Below, in pieces: positions 7,626 to 16,443 of a stretch of DNA of 64,000 nt. Source of the DNA: Streptomyces sp. LBL (GTDB lineage Bacteria > Actinomycetota > Actinomycetes > Streptomycetales > Streptomycetaceae); the NCBI RefSeq assembly GCF_029893585.1, contig NZ_JARXYX010000001.1, positions 62,001-126,000 of the forward strand, read 5' to 3'. The notes beneath the pieces are model-generated. The model saw nothing but the letters and a program-made list of their open reading frames with translations, had not been told where the DNA came from and made no database searches. The position numbers and the translations under genes are program-made. Within the stretch, counting starts at the first letter, position 1. The number at the start of each line of letters is the position of its first letter.

Positions 7626-9661
7626 CGCAGGAAGGCGGCCGCGACGCCGGCGTCGACCGGGACGTGCAGCCCGGTGGTGTGGCTCAGCTCCCCGCCGGTC
7701 AGGGCGAACACGGCGTTCGCCACGTGCTCCGGCAGCACCTCCCGCTTCAGGATGGTCCGCTGGGCGTAGAACTCGCCCAGCTTCTCCTCCGGCACCCCGT
7801 ACACGGCCGCCCGCTGCGCGCCCCAGCCGCCCGCGAAGATCCCGGAGCCGCGCACGACCCCGTCCGGGTTGACCCCGTTCACGCGGACGCCGTGCTCACC
7901 CAGCTCGGCCGCCAGCAGTCGCACCTGGTGGGCCTGGTCGGCCTTGGTGGCGGAGTAGGCGATGTTGTTGGGTCCGGCGAACACGGCGTTCTTCGAGGCG
8001 ATGTAGACGATGTCGCCGCCCAGTGCCTGCGCGATCATCACCCGGGCCGCCTCACGCGAGACCAGGAAGGAACCGCGGGCCATGATGTCGTGCTGGAGGT
8101 CCCAGTCCTTCGCCGACGTCTCCAGCAACGGCTTGGAGATGGAGATTCCGGCGTTGTTGACCACCAGGTCGACCCCGCCGAAGGCGAGCGCCGCCGCCTT
8201 GAACGCCTCGGCGATCTGCTCCTCGGACGTGACGTCGACGGTCACCGCGACCGCCTTGTCGGGCCCGCCCAGCTCCTCGGCGACGGCACCGGCGTTCTCC
8301 GCGTTGAGGTCCGCGATCACCACACACGCGCCCTCGGCGACCAGCCGCTGCGCGATCGCCTTCCCGATCCCGCTGCCGGCGCCGGTCACCAGCGCGACGC
8401 GGGTCGCCAGCGGCTTCGGCTTCGGCATCCGCTGGAGCTTGGCCTCCTCCAGCGCCCAGTACTCGATACGGAACTTCTCCGACTCCTCGATCGGCGCGTA
8501 CGTCGAGACCGCCTCGGCCCCGTGCATCACGTTGATCGCGTTGACGTAGAACTCGCCGGCCACCCGTGCGGTCTGCTTGTCCTTGCCGAAGCTGAACATG
8601 CCGACACCCGGGACCAGCACGATCGCCGGGTCGGCGCCGCGCATCGCGGGCGAGCCGGGCTCCGCGTGCCGCTGGTAGTAGGCCGCGTACTCCTCGCGGT
8701 ACTCGGCGTGCAGCTCCTTCAGCCGCGCGATCGTCTCGTCCAGCTCAGCCGTCGGCGGCAGGTTGAGGACCAGCGGCCGGACCTTCGTCCGCAGGAAGTG
8801 GTCCGGGCAGGAGGTGCCGAGCGCGGCGAGCCGCGGATGCTCGGCGCGGGCCAGGAACTCCAGCACGACCTCGGCGTCGGTGAAGTGCCCGACCTGCGGC
8901 TTGTCCTCACAGGCCACGGCCCGCACGTACGGCGCCAACGCCGCCGCCCGCTCCCGCCGCTCGGCCTCGGGCAGCGCCTCGTACCCCTCGATCACCGGAC
9001 CGAACGGCTCCGGCCTGCCCCGCTCGGCGAGGAACGCCTCCGCGGTCCGGATGATGTGCAGCGAGTTGCGCTCGCACTCCTCGGACGTGTCACCCCACGC
9101 CGTGATCCCGTGCCCGCCGAGAACGCAGCCGATCGCCTGCGGGTTTGCCTCCTTCACCGCCGCGATGTCCAGCCCGAGCTGGAAACCGGGCCGCCGCCAC
9201 GGCACCCACACCACAGTGTCGCCGAAACACTCGGCGGTCAGCTTCTCCCCGTCGGCCGCACACGCCAGCGCGATTCCCGAGTCCGGGTGCAGATGGTCGA
9301 CGTGCGCGGCCTCGACGAGCCCGTGCATCGCGGTGTCGATGGAGGGAGCGGCCCCGCCCTTGCCGTGCAGGCAGTAGTCGAAGGCGGCGACCATCTCGTC
9401 CTCGCGCTCCACCCCCGGATACACGTCGACGAGCGCCCGCATCCGGTCCAGCCGCAACGCGGCCAGCCCGCCCTCGGTCAGTGTCCCGAGGTCACCACCG
9501 GACCCTTTCACCCACATCAGCTCGACGTCGCCGCCGGTGACAGGATCGGTGTCGGTGCCCTTGGCCGACGTGTTGCCGCCGGCGTAGTTGGTGTTACGGG
9601 GATCGGAGCCGAGTCGATGGGAACGAGCGAGGAGGGCGGCGGCTTCGGGATGGGGTGCCAT
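7622..9661 (-). CDS. rhaEW: Bifunctional rhamnulose-1-phosphate aldolase / alcohol (lactaldehyde) dehydrogenase
   Basis: 679-aa two-domain enzyme. Residues 1 to about 410 form a class II aldolase-type domain with metal-binding histidines (HVDHLHPDSG). Residues about 425-679 form an SDR domain (ALVTGAGSGIGKAI, VVNNAG, AYSATK). The family splits L-rhamnulose-1-phosphate to DHAP and L-lactaldehyde and oxidises the aldehyde to L-lactate. The ATG at 9661 follows AAGGA. Its product feeds the lutABC complex encoded two genes downstream. Symbols vary between species (rhaEW, yuxG). Confidence 0.93.
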   Translation of the reverse strand: MAPHPEAAALLARSHRLGSDPRNTNYAGGNTSAKGTDTDPVTGGDVELMWVKGSGGDLGTLTEGGLAALRLDRMRALVDVYPGVEREDEMVAAFDYCLHGKGGAAPSIDTAMHGLVEAAHVDHLHPDSGIALACAADGEKLTAECFGDTVVWVPWRRPGFQLGLDIAAVKEANPQAIGCVLGGHGITAWGDTSEECERNSLHIIRTAEAFLAERGRPEPFGPVIEGYEALPEAERRERAAALAPYVRAVACEDKPQVGHFTDAEVVLEFLARAEHPRLAALGTSCPDHFLRTKVRPLVLNLPPTAELDETIARLKELHAEYREEYAAYYQRHAEPGSPAMRGADPAIVLVPGVGMFSFGKDKQTARVAGEFYVNAINVMHGAEAVSTYAPIEESEKFRIEYWALEEAKLQRMPKPKPLATRVALVTGAGSGIGKAIAQRLVAEGACVVIADLNAENAGAVAEELGGPDKAVAVTVDVTSEEQIAEAFKAAALAFGGVDLVVNNAGISISKPLLETSAKDWDLQHDIMARGSFLVSREAARVMIAQALGGDIVYIASKNAVFAGPNNIAYSATKADQAHQVRLLAAELGEHGVRVNGVNPDGVVRGSGIFAGGWGAQRAAVYGVPEEKLGEFYAQRTILKREVLPEHVANAVFALTGGELSHTTGLHVPVDAGVAAAFLR

Positions 9662-9715
9662 GTCTCTTCAGTCCTTTGGGAAACGGGGGTGGGGACAGTC
9701 GCCCCTTCTCAGGGG

Positions 9716-9900
9716 CATCGGGTCTCAGGTGCGTCGGGTCTCAGGTGCATCGGGCTGTATCAAGGTGTGGCTCCGCCGCGCGGGCGCGACCAGCCGGATA
9801 CGTCCCGCGGCGCGCGGAGAGCAGCCCGCGGACGGCAGAGCCGGACAGGCGGCAGGGCCGGACAGCCGGCAGAGCCGGACAGCCGGCAGAGCCGGAAAGA
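9716..9900. repeat. Two short tandem-repeat tracts in the rhaI-rhaEW gap
   Basis: The 243-nt gap between rhaI and rhaEW holds a 16-nt repeat (CATCGGGTCTCAGGTG, starting 9716, 9732 and partly 9748). It also holds a 17-nt repeat (CCGGACAGCCGGCAGAG type) starting near 9841, 9858, 9875 and 9892, with a partial copy from 9833. The CCGGC cores can form stem-loops in mRNA. Otherwise the gap shows no gene. Confidence 0.85.
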
Positions 9901-9904
9901 GGGG

Positions 9905-11074
9905 TTACGCCCCCCACCCCGCCTGCTGACCACCGACCCGCTCCGCCACGATCTTCTCGGCCCACCCGGAGCGGCGGTACGCGGCGATCGGGTCGGGATC
10001 GAGTCCCATCTCCTCGCGGAGCGACGCCAGCAGCGGACGCACATCCGTGTTGTACGCGTCCATGATCACCGCGTTGGCCTCCAGCACGTCCCCCGACCGC
10101 TGCGCCGCGTCCAGCGCCTCCGGGTCCACGAGCAGCGCCTTCGCCGTGGCCTCCTGGACGTTCATCACCGATCGGATGATCGCGGGGATCTTCGCCTCGA
10201 TGTTGTGGCACTGGTCGAGCATGAACGCGACCTCGGAGGAGAGCCCGCCGCCACGCACGACCTCGTACATGATCCGGAACAGCTGGAAGGGATCCGCGGA
10301 CCCGACCATGAGGTCGTCGTCCGCGTAGAACCGCGAGTTGAAGTCGAACGCGCCGAGCTTGCCCTCCCGCAGCAGCGTGGCGACGATGAACTCGATGTTG
10401 GTTCCCGGGGCATGGTGGCCGGTGTCGACCACGACCTGTGCCTTCGGCCCGAGCTTGAGGCAGTGGGCGTAGGCGGTGCCCCAGTCCGGCACATCGGTCA
10501 TGTAGAAGGCGGGCTCGAAGAACTTGTACTCCAGCAGCATCCGCTGGTCCTCGCCCAGCCGCTCGTACACCGTGGCCAGGCCCTCGGTGAGCCGGTCCTG
10601 GCGTTCGCGGATGTCGTCCTGCCCGGGGTAGTTCGTCCCGTCGGCGAACCACAGCTTGAGATCCCGCGACCCGGTGGCGTCCATGATGTCCACGCACTCC
10701 AGCAGGTGATCGACCGCCTTGCGCCGCACCGCCGCGTCCGCGTTGCAGATGCTGCCCAGCTTGTAGGCGTCGTCCTGGAACGTGTTCGAGTTGATCGCGC
10801 CCAGCTTCACGCCGCGGTCCTCGGCGTACTTCGCCAACTCTGCGTATCCGTCGGAGCCGTCGACCTTGTCCCAGGGAATGTGCAGCGCGACCGTCGGCGC
10901 CACGCCCGTGAACTCGTGGACTTTCGCCGCGTCCGCCAGCTTCTCCCAGGGGTCGCGCGGGACACCTGCTTGCGCGAACACCTTGAAGCGCGTCCCCGAG
11001 TTCCCGTACGCCCATGACGGCGTCTCGACTGCCTGGGTCTTGAGAGCGGCCTTCACCGCAGCGAACTCGGTCAC
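9905..11074 (-). CDS. rhaI: L-rhamnose isomerase RhaI
   Basis: 389-aa metal-dependent aldose-ketose isomerase of the RhaI (Gram-positive/Pseudomonas stutzeri) type rather than E. coli RhaA. It carries the TIM-barrel signatures [53 protein letters not shown] and [13 protein letters not shown], which supply the metal and substrate ligands. It converts L-rhamnose to L-rhamnulose. It is the first gene of the minus-strand catabolic operon, starting 29 nt from a LacI-like operator. Confidence 0.95.
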   Translation of the reverse strand: MTEFAAVKAALKTQAVETPSWAYGNSGTRFKVFAQAGVPRDPWEKLADAAKVHEFTGVAPTVALHIPWDKVDGSDGYAELAKYAEDRGVKLGAINSNTFQDDAYKLGSICNADAAVRRKAVDHLLECVDIMDATGSRDLKLWFADGTNYPGQDDIRERQDRLTEGLATVYERLGEDQRMLLEYKFFEPAFYMTDVPDWGTAYAHCLKLGPKAQVVVDTGHHAPGTNIEFIVATLLREGKLGAFDFNSRFYADDDLMVGSADPFQLFRIMYEVVRGGGLSSEVAFMLDQCHNIEAKIPAIIRSVMNVQEATAKALLVDPEALDAAQRSGDVLEANAVIMDAYNTDVRPLLASLREEMGLDPDPIAAYRRSGWAEKIVAERVGGQQAGWGA

Positions 11075-11102
11075 TTGGGGCTCCTCTGTCAGCCGTACTG
11101 TA

Positions 11103-11150
11103 TGAATCGATTCAAACGGCGAAACTATGGGTCTCCCGTAGGGGTGTCAA
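11103..11150 (-). promoter_or_regulatory. rhaI promoter with LacI-type operator
   Basis: On the minus strand a consensus -35 TTGACA (11150-11145) is followed after 17 nt by TAGTTT (11127-11122). The perfect palindrome TGAATCGATTCA (11103-11114) lies about 8-19 nt downstream of the -10, over the expected start site, where a bound repressor would block transcription. The LacI-type regulator at 17936 is the obvious candidate. Confidence 0.7.
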
Positions 11151-11224
11151 GGGCTACGGCATACCGTGCTTGCCGTTGTCTTACTGTGACCTTGGGGTAT
11201 CGAAAGGTTTTCGGGGCGGCCCCA

Positions 11225-11280
11225 TTGACGTGACATGGCTGACACGCCTAACGTCCCGGCAACCAAGTTGAAACCTTTCA
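11225..11280 (+). promoter_or_regulatory. Rhamnose importer promoter with LacI-type operator
   Basis: Plus strand: -35 TTGACG (11225-11230), 18-nt spacer, -10 TAACGT (11249-11254), then the near-palindrome TGAAACCTTTCA (11269-11280) about 8-20 nt past the expected start. Geometry mirrors the divergent rhaI promoter. A GAGGAG Shine-Dalgarno precedes the ATG at 11324. A related tract CGAAAGGTTTTCG lies at 11201-11213. Confidence 0.65.
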
Positions 11281-11323
11281 CGACGTTGCGACGGTCTCCG
11301 CCGGCGTCGTCGAGGAGCCCCTC

Positions 11324-12841
11324 ATGACCTACCCGTCCGAAGCGGGTCCGACCCCGGTGCTGTCGCTCAAGGACGTGTCCAAGTCCTTCGGAGCGGTACG
11401 TGCCCTGCGGGACGTGTCCCTGGAACTGTTCCCCGGTGAGGTGCACGCGCTCGCCGGTGAGAACGGCGCGGGCAAGTCGACCCTCATCAAGACGCTCGCC
11501 GGTGTGCACCGACCGGACGCCGGCCAGGTGCTGCTCGACGGCGAGCCCGTCCTCTTCCACGGCCCCGGCGACGCACGCGACGCCGGTATCGCCGTGATCT
11601 ACCAGGAGCCCACACTCTTCCCCGACCTGTCGATCGCCGAGAACATCTTCATGGGGCGACAGCCCCGTCGCACCCTGGGCCGGATCGACCACAAGGCCAC
11701 GCACACCGCGACGCTCGCTCTGATGCGGCGCCTGGGCGTGGAACTCGACCCCGACCGTCCCGCGCGCGGCCTGTCGATCGCCGACCAGCAGATCGTCGAG
11801 ATCGCCAAGGCCCTCTCCTTCGAGGCGCGCGTCCTGATCATGGACGAGCCGACCGCCGCCCTGACCGGCAGCGAGGTGGCACGCCTCTTCGGAGTCGTCC
11901 GTACCCTGCGTGAGCAGGGCGCCGCCGTGCTGTTCATCTCGCACCGGCTGGAGGAGATCTTCCAGATCTGCCAGCGGGTGACGACCCTGCGCGACGGCGC
12001 CTGGATCGCCAGCGAACCGATCGAGGACATGACCGAGGACGATCTCGTCCGCCGGATGGTCGGACGCGACCTCGACGAGCTGTACCCGAAGCAGGACGTC
12101 AGCCCGGGTGAAGTCGCCCTCAGCGTGCGGCGGTTGACCAGGGAGGGCGTCTTCACCGACGTCTCCTTCGAGGTGCGGCACGGCGAGATCGTCGGGCTCG
12201 CCGGTCTGGTGGGCGCGGGCCGTACGGAGGTGGCCCGGGCCGTCTTCGGTATCGACCGCTGGGACGCCGGGGAGGTCGAGGTACGGGGACGCAGGCTCAC
12301 CAACGGGGCTCCGTCCACCGCGATGGCCGCCGGGCTCGCCCTCGTGCCCGAGGACCGGCGTGCGCAGGGCCTGGTGATGGACATGTCCATCGAGCGCAAC
12401 ATCGGCCTCACGGGTCTGCGCACGAGCGTGAAGGCCGGTTTCGTCGACCGCGGTGCCGAGCGCAGCCGCTCCCTCGACTGGGCCGTCAAGCTCCAGGTCA
12501 AGTACGCCCGGATCGCCGACAGCGTCTCCACGCTGTCCGGCGGCAACCAGCAGAAGGTCGTCCTGGCCAAGTGGCTCGCCACCGGCCCCAAGGTACTGAT
12601 CGTCGACGAGCCCACCCGTGGCATCGATGTCGGCACCAAGGCCGAGGTGCACCGGCTGCTCAGCGAGTTGGCCGCCGACGGGGTCGCCGTACTGATGATC
12701 TCCTCCGACCTGCCCGAGATCCTCGGCATGGCCGACCGCGTGCTGGTGATGCACGAGGGACGCCTCGCCGCCGAGATCCCGCGCTCCGAAGCCACCGAGG
12801 AATCCGTGATGGCCGCTGCCACCGGGAGGGCCGCCGCATGA
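11324..12841 (+). CDS. rhaT: Rhamnose ABC importer, ATP-binding subunit
   Basis: 505-aa double ABC ATPase of the CUT2 sugar-importer class (RbsA/XylG-like). The first domain has Walker [10 protein letters not shown] and the switch sequence ending FISHRLEE. The second domain has the degenerate P-loop GLVGAGRTE, signature [15 protein letters not shown] and Walker [15 protein letters not shown]. It opens the plus-strand operon divergent from rhaI. The symbol follows rhizobial rhamnose importer naming; assignment to rhamnose rests on context. Confidence 0.9.
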   Translation: MTYPSEAGPTPVLSLKDVSKSFGAVRALRDVSLELFPGEVHALAGENGAGKSTLIKTLAGVHRPDAGQVLLDGEPVLFHGPGDARDAGIAVIYQEPTLFPDLSIAENIFMGRQPRRTLGRIDHKATHTATLALMRRLGVELDPDRPARGLSIADQQIVEIAKALSFEARVLIMDEPTAALTGSEVARLFGVVRTLREQGAAVLFISHRLEEIFQICQRVTTLRDGAWIASEPIEDMTEDDLVRRMVGRDLDELYPKQDVSPGEVALSVRRLTREGVFTDVSFEVRHGEIVGLAGLVGAGRTEVARAVFGIDRWDAGEVEVRGRRLTNGAPSTAMAAGLALVPEDRRAQGLVMDMSIERNIGLTGLRTSVKAGFVDRGAERSRSLDWAVKLQVKYARIADSVSTLSGGNQQKVVLAKWLATGPKVLIVDEPTRGIDVGTKAEVHRLLSELAADGVAVLMISSDLPEILGMADRVLVMHEGRLAAEIPRSEATEESVMAAATGRAAA

Positions 12842-12901
12842 CAGCCACGAAGAGGGCTGCCCTCTTGACCCCGCCCGCCACCGGGAGGGCCGCCGCATGA
12901 C
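12818..12901 (+). repeat. 25-nt direct duplication at a gene junction
   Basis: A 25-nt sequence containing GGGAGGGCCGCCGCATGAC occurs at 12818-12842 and again at 12877-12901, 59 nt apart. Each copy carries the Shine-Dalgarno-like GGGAGG, the last codons, the stop and the following ATG, so the translational-coupling signal itself is duplicated. Confidence 0.9.
12838..12900 (+). CDS. 20-codon ORF made by junction duplication
   Basis: The ATG overlapping the ATPase stop opens a 20-codon frame ([20 protein letters not shown]) that ends in its own ATGA overlap with the permease start. Its last residues copy the C-terminus of the ATPase (ATGRAAA). It is probably a translational bridge rather than a functional peptide. 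I know no family match. Confidence 0.3.
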   Translation: MTATKRAALLTPPATGRAAA

Positions 12902-13982
12902 GGTGCTCACCCCCAACGAGACGCCCGTCGTCGAGGTGCCCAAGTCCAGCGGCACCCGGCTGGTGGACCGTGTCTTCAAGATGCGCGAACTCGCCATCCT
13001 GCTCGTCTTCCTGGTGATGATCGCCGTCACCCAGGCCGGCAACAGCGAGTTCCTGTCCGAGCAGGGCATCAAGGACCTGTTGCTGAACGCGACCATCCTG
13101 GTGCTGGTCGCCACCGGCCAGTCGCTGGTCGTCATCACCCGCAACGTCGACCTGTCCGTCGGCTCCACCCTCGGCATCAGCGCCTTCGCCGCCGGTGTCT
13201 ACCTCCAGGGCGGCGGCAACCCGGTCGTCGCCGTGGCCCTGTCGGTCCTGCTCGGCATCGGCTTCGGCCTGCTGAACGGGCTCCTCGTCAGTCTCGGCCA
13301 GGTGCCCGCCCTGGTGGTCACCCTCGGCACGCTCTACATCATCCGCGGCATCGACTCCATCTGGGTCGGCTCCCGGCAGATCACGGCGGCCGACCTGCCG
13401 GGCGGATTCGTGGACTTCGGCTCCGGCGGCCTCTCCGCGGTGCCGTGGCTGGCGATGATCGCCCTGGTGGTGCTGGTGGCGACGGCGTACTACCTCAAGC
13501 AGTTCGGCAGCGGGCGGGAGCTGTACGCGCTCGGCTCCAACCCGGAGGCCGCCCGGCTGGCCGGCATCCCGGTCCGCAAGCGGATCCTCGCCGCGTACAC
13601 CTTCTGCGGGGGTCTCGCCGGACTCGCCGGAGCGATGTACCTGGCCCGGTTCGGCAACGTCGACTCCGGCACCGGCAACGGCTACGAACTGACCGTCGTC
13701 AGCGCCGTCGTGGTCGGCGGGGTGGTCTTCACCGGCGGCTCCGGCAGCGTCTACGGCGCCGCCCTCGGCGCGCTGCTGCTGACCTCCATCAACAGCGTGC
13801 TGCCCGCCCTCGGCGTCAGCTCGGTGTGGGTGCTCGCCATCAACGGCATCCTGCTCATCCTCGCCATCGCGGTCGACCGGATCGTCGCGCTGCGGGTGGC
13901 CGCGGCCCTCAAGAAGAAGACGGCCGCGGCCAGGACCACCACCGCGAAGGCCCCGAAGAAGGGAGACGCCGGCGATGCCTGA
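12897..13982 (+). CDS. rhaP: Rhamnose ABC importer, permease 1
   Basis: 361-aa CUT2-family inner-membrane permease (BPD_transp_2 type) with about 8-10 hydrophobic segments. The family loop reads GRELYALGSNPEAARLAGIPVRKRI, the EAA-like coupling region, followed by VVVGGVVFTGGSGSVYGAALGALLL. A soluble Lys/Thr-rich C-terminal tail of about 25 residues (KKKTAAARTTTAKAPKK) is unusual. It overlaps the next permease by 8 nt. Confidence 0.9.
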   Translation: MTVLTPNETPVVEVPKSSGTRLVDRVFKMRELAILLVFLVMIAVTQAGNSEFLSEQGIKDLLLNATILVLVATGQSLVVITRNVDLSVGSTLGISAFAAGVYLQGGGNPVVAVALSVLLGIGFGLLNGLLVSLGQVPALVVTLGTLYIIRGIDSIWVGSRQITAADLPGGFVDFGSGGLSAVPWLAMIALVVLVATAYYLKQFGSGRELYALGSNPEAARLAGIPVRKRILAAYTFCGGLAGLAGAMYLARFGNVDSGTGNGYELTVVSAVVVGGVVFTGGSGSVYGAALGALLLTSINSVLPALGVSSVWVLAINGILLILAIAVDRIVALRVAAALKKKTAAARTTTAKAPKKGDAGDA

Positions 13983-14982
13983 ATCGCTCACCCGCGCAGT
14001 CCGCTGGGATACCGTCGTCGGTGCCCTCCTGATCGTCCTGCTCCTGCTGTCCTTCTCCTCCGTGGACGGCTTCGGCAACGCCCTGAACCTGTCGTTCCTG
14101 ATCGGCAACACCCTGCCCATCGCGCTGATCGCCCTGCCGATGACGCTGCTCGTGGTCGCCGGCGAGATCGACCTGTCGGTCGCCTCCACCGCCGGTCTGT
14201 CCGGCGCGGTGATGGGTGCCCTGTGGAACGAGGGCATGACGATCGAGGTGATCATCCCGATCTGTCTGCTGCTCGGTGTGGTCTGCGGACTGATCAACGG
14301 CCTGCTGGTGACCCGCCTCGGGCTGCCGTCCCTGGCCGTCACCATCGGCACCCTCGCCGCCTACCGGGGCATCGCCCAGATCATCCTCGGCTCCGACGCC
14401 GTGACCGACTTCCCCACCCAGTACCTGGACTTCGCGGCCGGACGCATCGGGGACACCTTCGTCCCGCAGGCCCTCCTGCCCTTCCTGGTGCTGCTCGCGA
14501 TCGCCGTGGTCGCGCTGCACGCCACCCCGTTCGGGCGGGCGCTGTTCGCGATCGGCGCCAACGAGGAGGCCGCCCGCTTCTCCGGCATCCGGGTCAGGCG
14601 GCAGAAGCTCATCCTGTTCACGGTGACCGGTCTGATGGCCTCCCTCACCGGCATCTTCTGGGCGCTGCACTACGCCAGCGCCCGCTACGACAACGCCACC
14701 GGTCTCGAACTGTCCGTCGTGGCCGCCGTGTTGCTCGGCGGTATCGACTTCGACGGAGGCAAGGGCACGCTCGGCGGCGCCATCGCGGGAGTCTTCCTGC
14801 TCGGCGCGCTGCAGAACGTGATGAGCCTCCTGAACGTATCCGCCCAGTCGCAGATCGTCGTCACCGGCGTCCTGCTCGTCGTCTCCGTGCTCGGCCCCCG
14901 GGTCGCACGGCAGATATCCGTCGCGAGGGCGGGCCGCAGAGCCGCCTCGACCCCGACCTCGTCCCTCAGCTCACCCTCGTAA
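13975..14982 (+). CDS. rhaQ: Rhamnose ABC importer, permease 2
   Basis: 335-aa second CUT2 permease. It shares the layout of permease 1, with GRALFAIGANEEAARFSGIRVRRQKL and LLGGIDFDGGKGTLGGAIAGV. The NTLPIALIALPMTLLVVAGEIDLSVAS region is typical of the family. Start ATG lies inside the 3' end of the preceding gene, so the two are coupled and probably form a heterodimer. The symbol is by analogy with rhizobial rhaSTPQ. Confidence 0.9.
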   Translation: MPESLTRAVRWDTVVGALLIVLLLLSFSSVDGFGNALNLSFLIGNTLPIALIALPMTLLVVAGEIDLSVASTAGLSGAVMGALWNEGMTIEVIIPICLLLGVVCGLINGLLVTRLGLPSLAVTIGTLAAYRGIAQIILGSDAVTDFPTQYLDFAAGRIGDTFVPQALLPFLVLLAIAVVALHATPFGRALFAIGANEEAARFSGIRVRRQKLILFTVTGLMASLTGIFWALHYASARYDNATGLELSVVAAVLLGGIDFDGGKGTLGGAIAGVFLLGALQNVMSLLNVSAQSQIVVTGVLLVVSVLGPRVARQISVARAGRRAASTPTSSLSSPS

Positions 14983-14995
14983 AGGACTCACCGAC

Positions 14996-16081
14996 ATGCG
15001 CAAGTCGACCCTCCGCCGTACCTGTGCGGCCCTGGCCGCCGTCACCTCCCTCGCCCTGGCCGCCACCGCCTGCGGCGGCACCACCAAGGAGGACGTGAAG
15101 AGCGAGAGCACCGGCTCCGCCGCCTCCGGAGGAAAGGCCGACCCGAACGCGGCCCTCAAGAAGGGCCTGACCGTCGGATTCCTGCCCAAGGCGGTCAACA
15201 ACCCGTACTTCACCACCTCCGACAAGGGCGGCGAGGCCGCCGTGAAGGAACTCGGGTCCAGTTACAAGGAAGTCGGCCCGACCAGCGCCACCGACACCGC
15301 GGGCCAGGTGTCCTACGTCAACACCCTCACCCAGCAGCAGGTCAACGCGATAGCCGTGTCCGCGCAGGACCCGGGCGCCCTGTGCACCGCCCTCAAGCAG
15401 GCCATGAAGAACGACATCAAGGTCGTCACCTACGACTCCGACACCAACCCCGGCTGCCGCAACGCCTTCGTCTCGCAGGCCAGCGCCGAGGACCTGGGCC
15501 GGACCGAGGTGCAGCTGCTGGCGAAGCAGATCGGCTACAAGGGCGAGATCGCGATCCTGTCCGCCGCGCAGACCGCGACGAACCAGAACACCTGGATCGA
15601 CTTCATGAAGGACGAGCTCAAGGACCCGAAGTACAAGGACATCAAGCTCGTCAAGGTCGCCTACGGCAACGACGACGCCCAGCAGTCCTTCCAGCAGACC
15701 CAGGGTCTGCTCCAGCAGTACCCGAACCTGAAGGGGATCGTCTCCCCGACCACGGTCGGCATCAAGGCCGCCGCCCAGTACCTGTCGGGTTCCAAGTACA
15801 AGGGCAAGGTCAAGCTGAGCGGCCTCGGCACCCCGAACGACATGCGCAAGTACGTCAAGAACGGCACCGTCGACGCCTTCGAGCTGTGGAACCCGGCGAA
15901 GCTCGGCGAGCTGGCCGCCCGCACCGCCGTCGCGCTGGTGTCGGGTCAGATCACCGGCAAGGAGGGCGAGACCTTCAAGGCCGGCGACATGGGCGAGTAC
16001 ACCATCGGCAAGGACGGCGTGATCAGCCTCGGCAAGCCGACCGTGTTCGACGCGAAGAACATCGACCAGTTCAACTTCTAG
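14996..16081 (+). CDS. rhaS: Rhamnose-binding lipoprotein of the ABC importer
   Basis: 361-aa periplasmic-binding-protein-like solute receptor (type 1 fold). The signal peptide ends in the lipobox ATAC|G (Cys at about 23), so it is predicted to be a membrane-anchored lipoprotein. Mature sequence features include VGFLPKAVNNPYF, VSAQDPGALC, VVTYDSDTNPG and the C-terminal sugar-pocket region ELWNPAKLGELAA, as in rhamnose-binding proteins. It starts 13 nt after the second permease. Confidence 0.92.
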   Translation: MRKSTLRRTCAALAAVTSLALAATACGGTTKEDVKSESTGSAASGGKADPNAALKKGLTVGFLPKAVNNPYFTTSDKGGEAAVKELGSSYKEVGPTSATDTAGQVSYVNTLTQQQVNAIAVSAQDPGALCTALKQAMKNDIKVVTYDSDTNPGCRNAFVSQASAEDLGRTEVQLLAKQIGYKGEIAILSAAQTATNQNTWIDFMKDELKDPKYKDIKLVKVAYGNDDAQQSFQQTQGLLQQYPNLKGIVSPTTVGIKAAAQYLSGSKYKGKVKLSGLGTPNDMRKYVKNGTVDAFELWNPAKLGELAARTAVALVSGQITGKEGETFKAGDMGEYTIGKDGVISLGKPTVFDAKNIDQFNF

Positions 16082-16095
16082 TCCCGGGAGGGGCG

Positions 16096-16419
16096 TTGAC
16101 ACAGCGTGTGTGCTTCCTGCTGAAGGTCCGGGCGGACCGCCTCGACGAGTACCGCGAGCGGCACGCCGCCGTGTGGCCTCAGATGCTCGACGCGCTCTCG
16201 GCCACCGGCTGGCACAACTACTCGCTCTTCCTGCGCGAGGACGGACTGCTCGTCGGCTACCTGGAGACCGAGGACTTCGCCGCGGCCCAGGCCGGTATGG
16301 AGGCCACCGAGATCAACGCCCGCTGGCAGACGGAGATGGCGCCGTTCTTCGAATCGCTGGACGGCGCCCGACCCGACGAAGCGATGAAGCCCCTGACCGA
16401 GGTCTTCCACCTCGCCTGA
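16096..16419 (+). CDS. rhaM: L-rhamnose mutarotase RhaM
   Basis: About 107 aa from a TTG start, preceded by GGGAGG with 4-5 nt spacing. Dimeric ferredoxin-like alpha-beta-barrel mutarotase that interconverts the alpha and beta anomers of L-rhamnose. Family features are FLLKVRADRLDEYRERHAAVWPQML, GWHNYSLFLREDGLLVGYLE and the C-terminal ALTEVFHL-like end (LTEVFHLA). Family members are about 104 aa, which fixes the start far downstream of the long open frame. It follows rhaS by 14 nt. Confidence 0.93.
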   Translation: MTQRVCFLLKVRADRLDEYRERHAAVWPQMLDALSATGWHNYSLFLREDGLLVGYLETEDFAAAQAGMEATEINARWQTEMAPFFESLDGARPDEAMKPLTEVFHLA

Positions 16420-16443
16420 CGCCCCGCCCGAGTGGAGCCGCTC

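Noticed and set aside
7664-11017. 1117-codon open frame on the plus strand
   Set aside because: Antisense to rhaEW and rhaI and without domain motifs; a GC-skew shadow.
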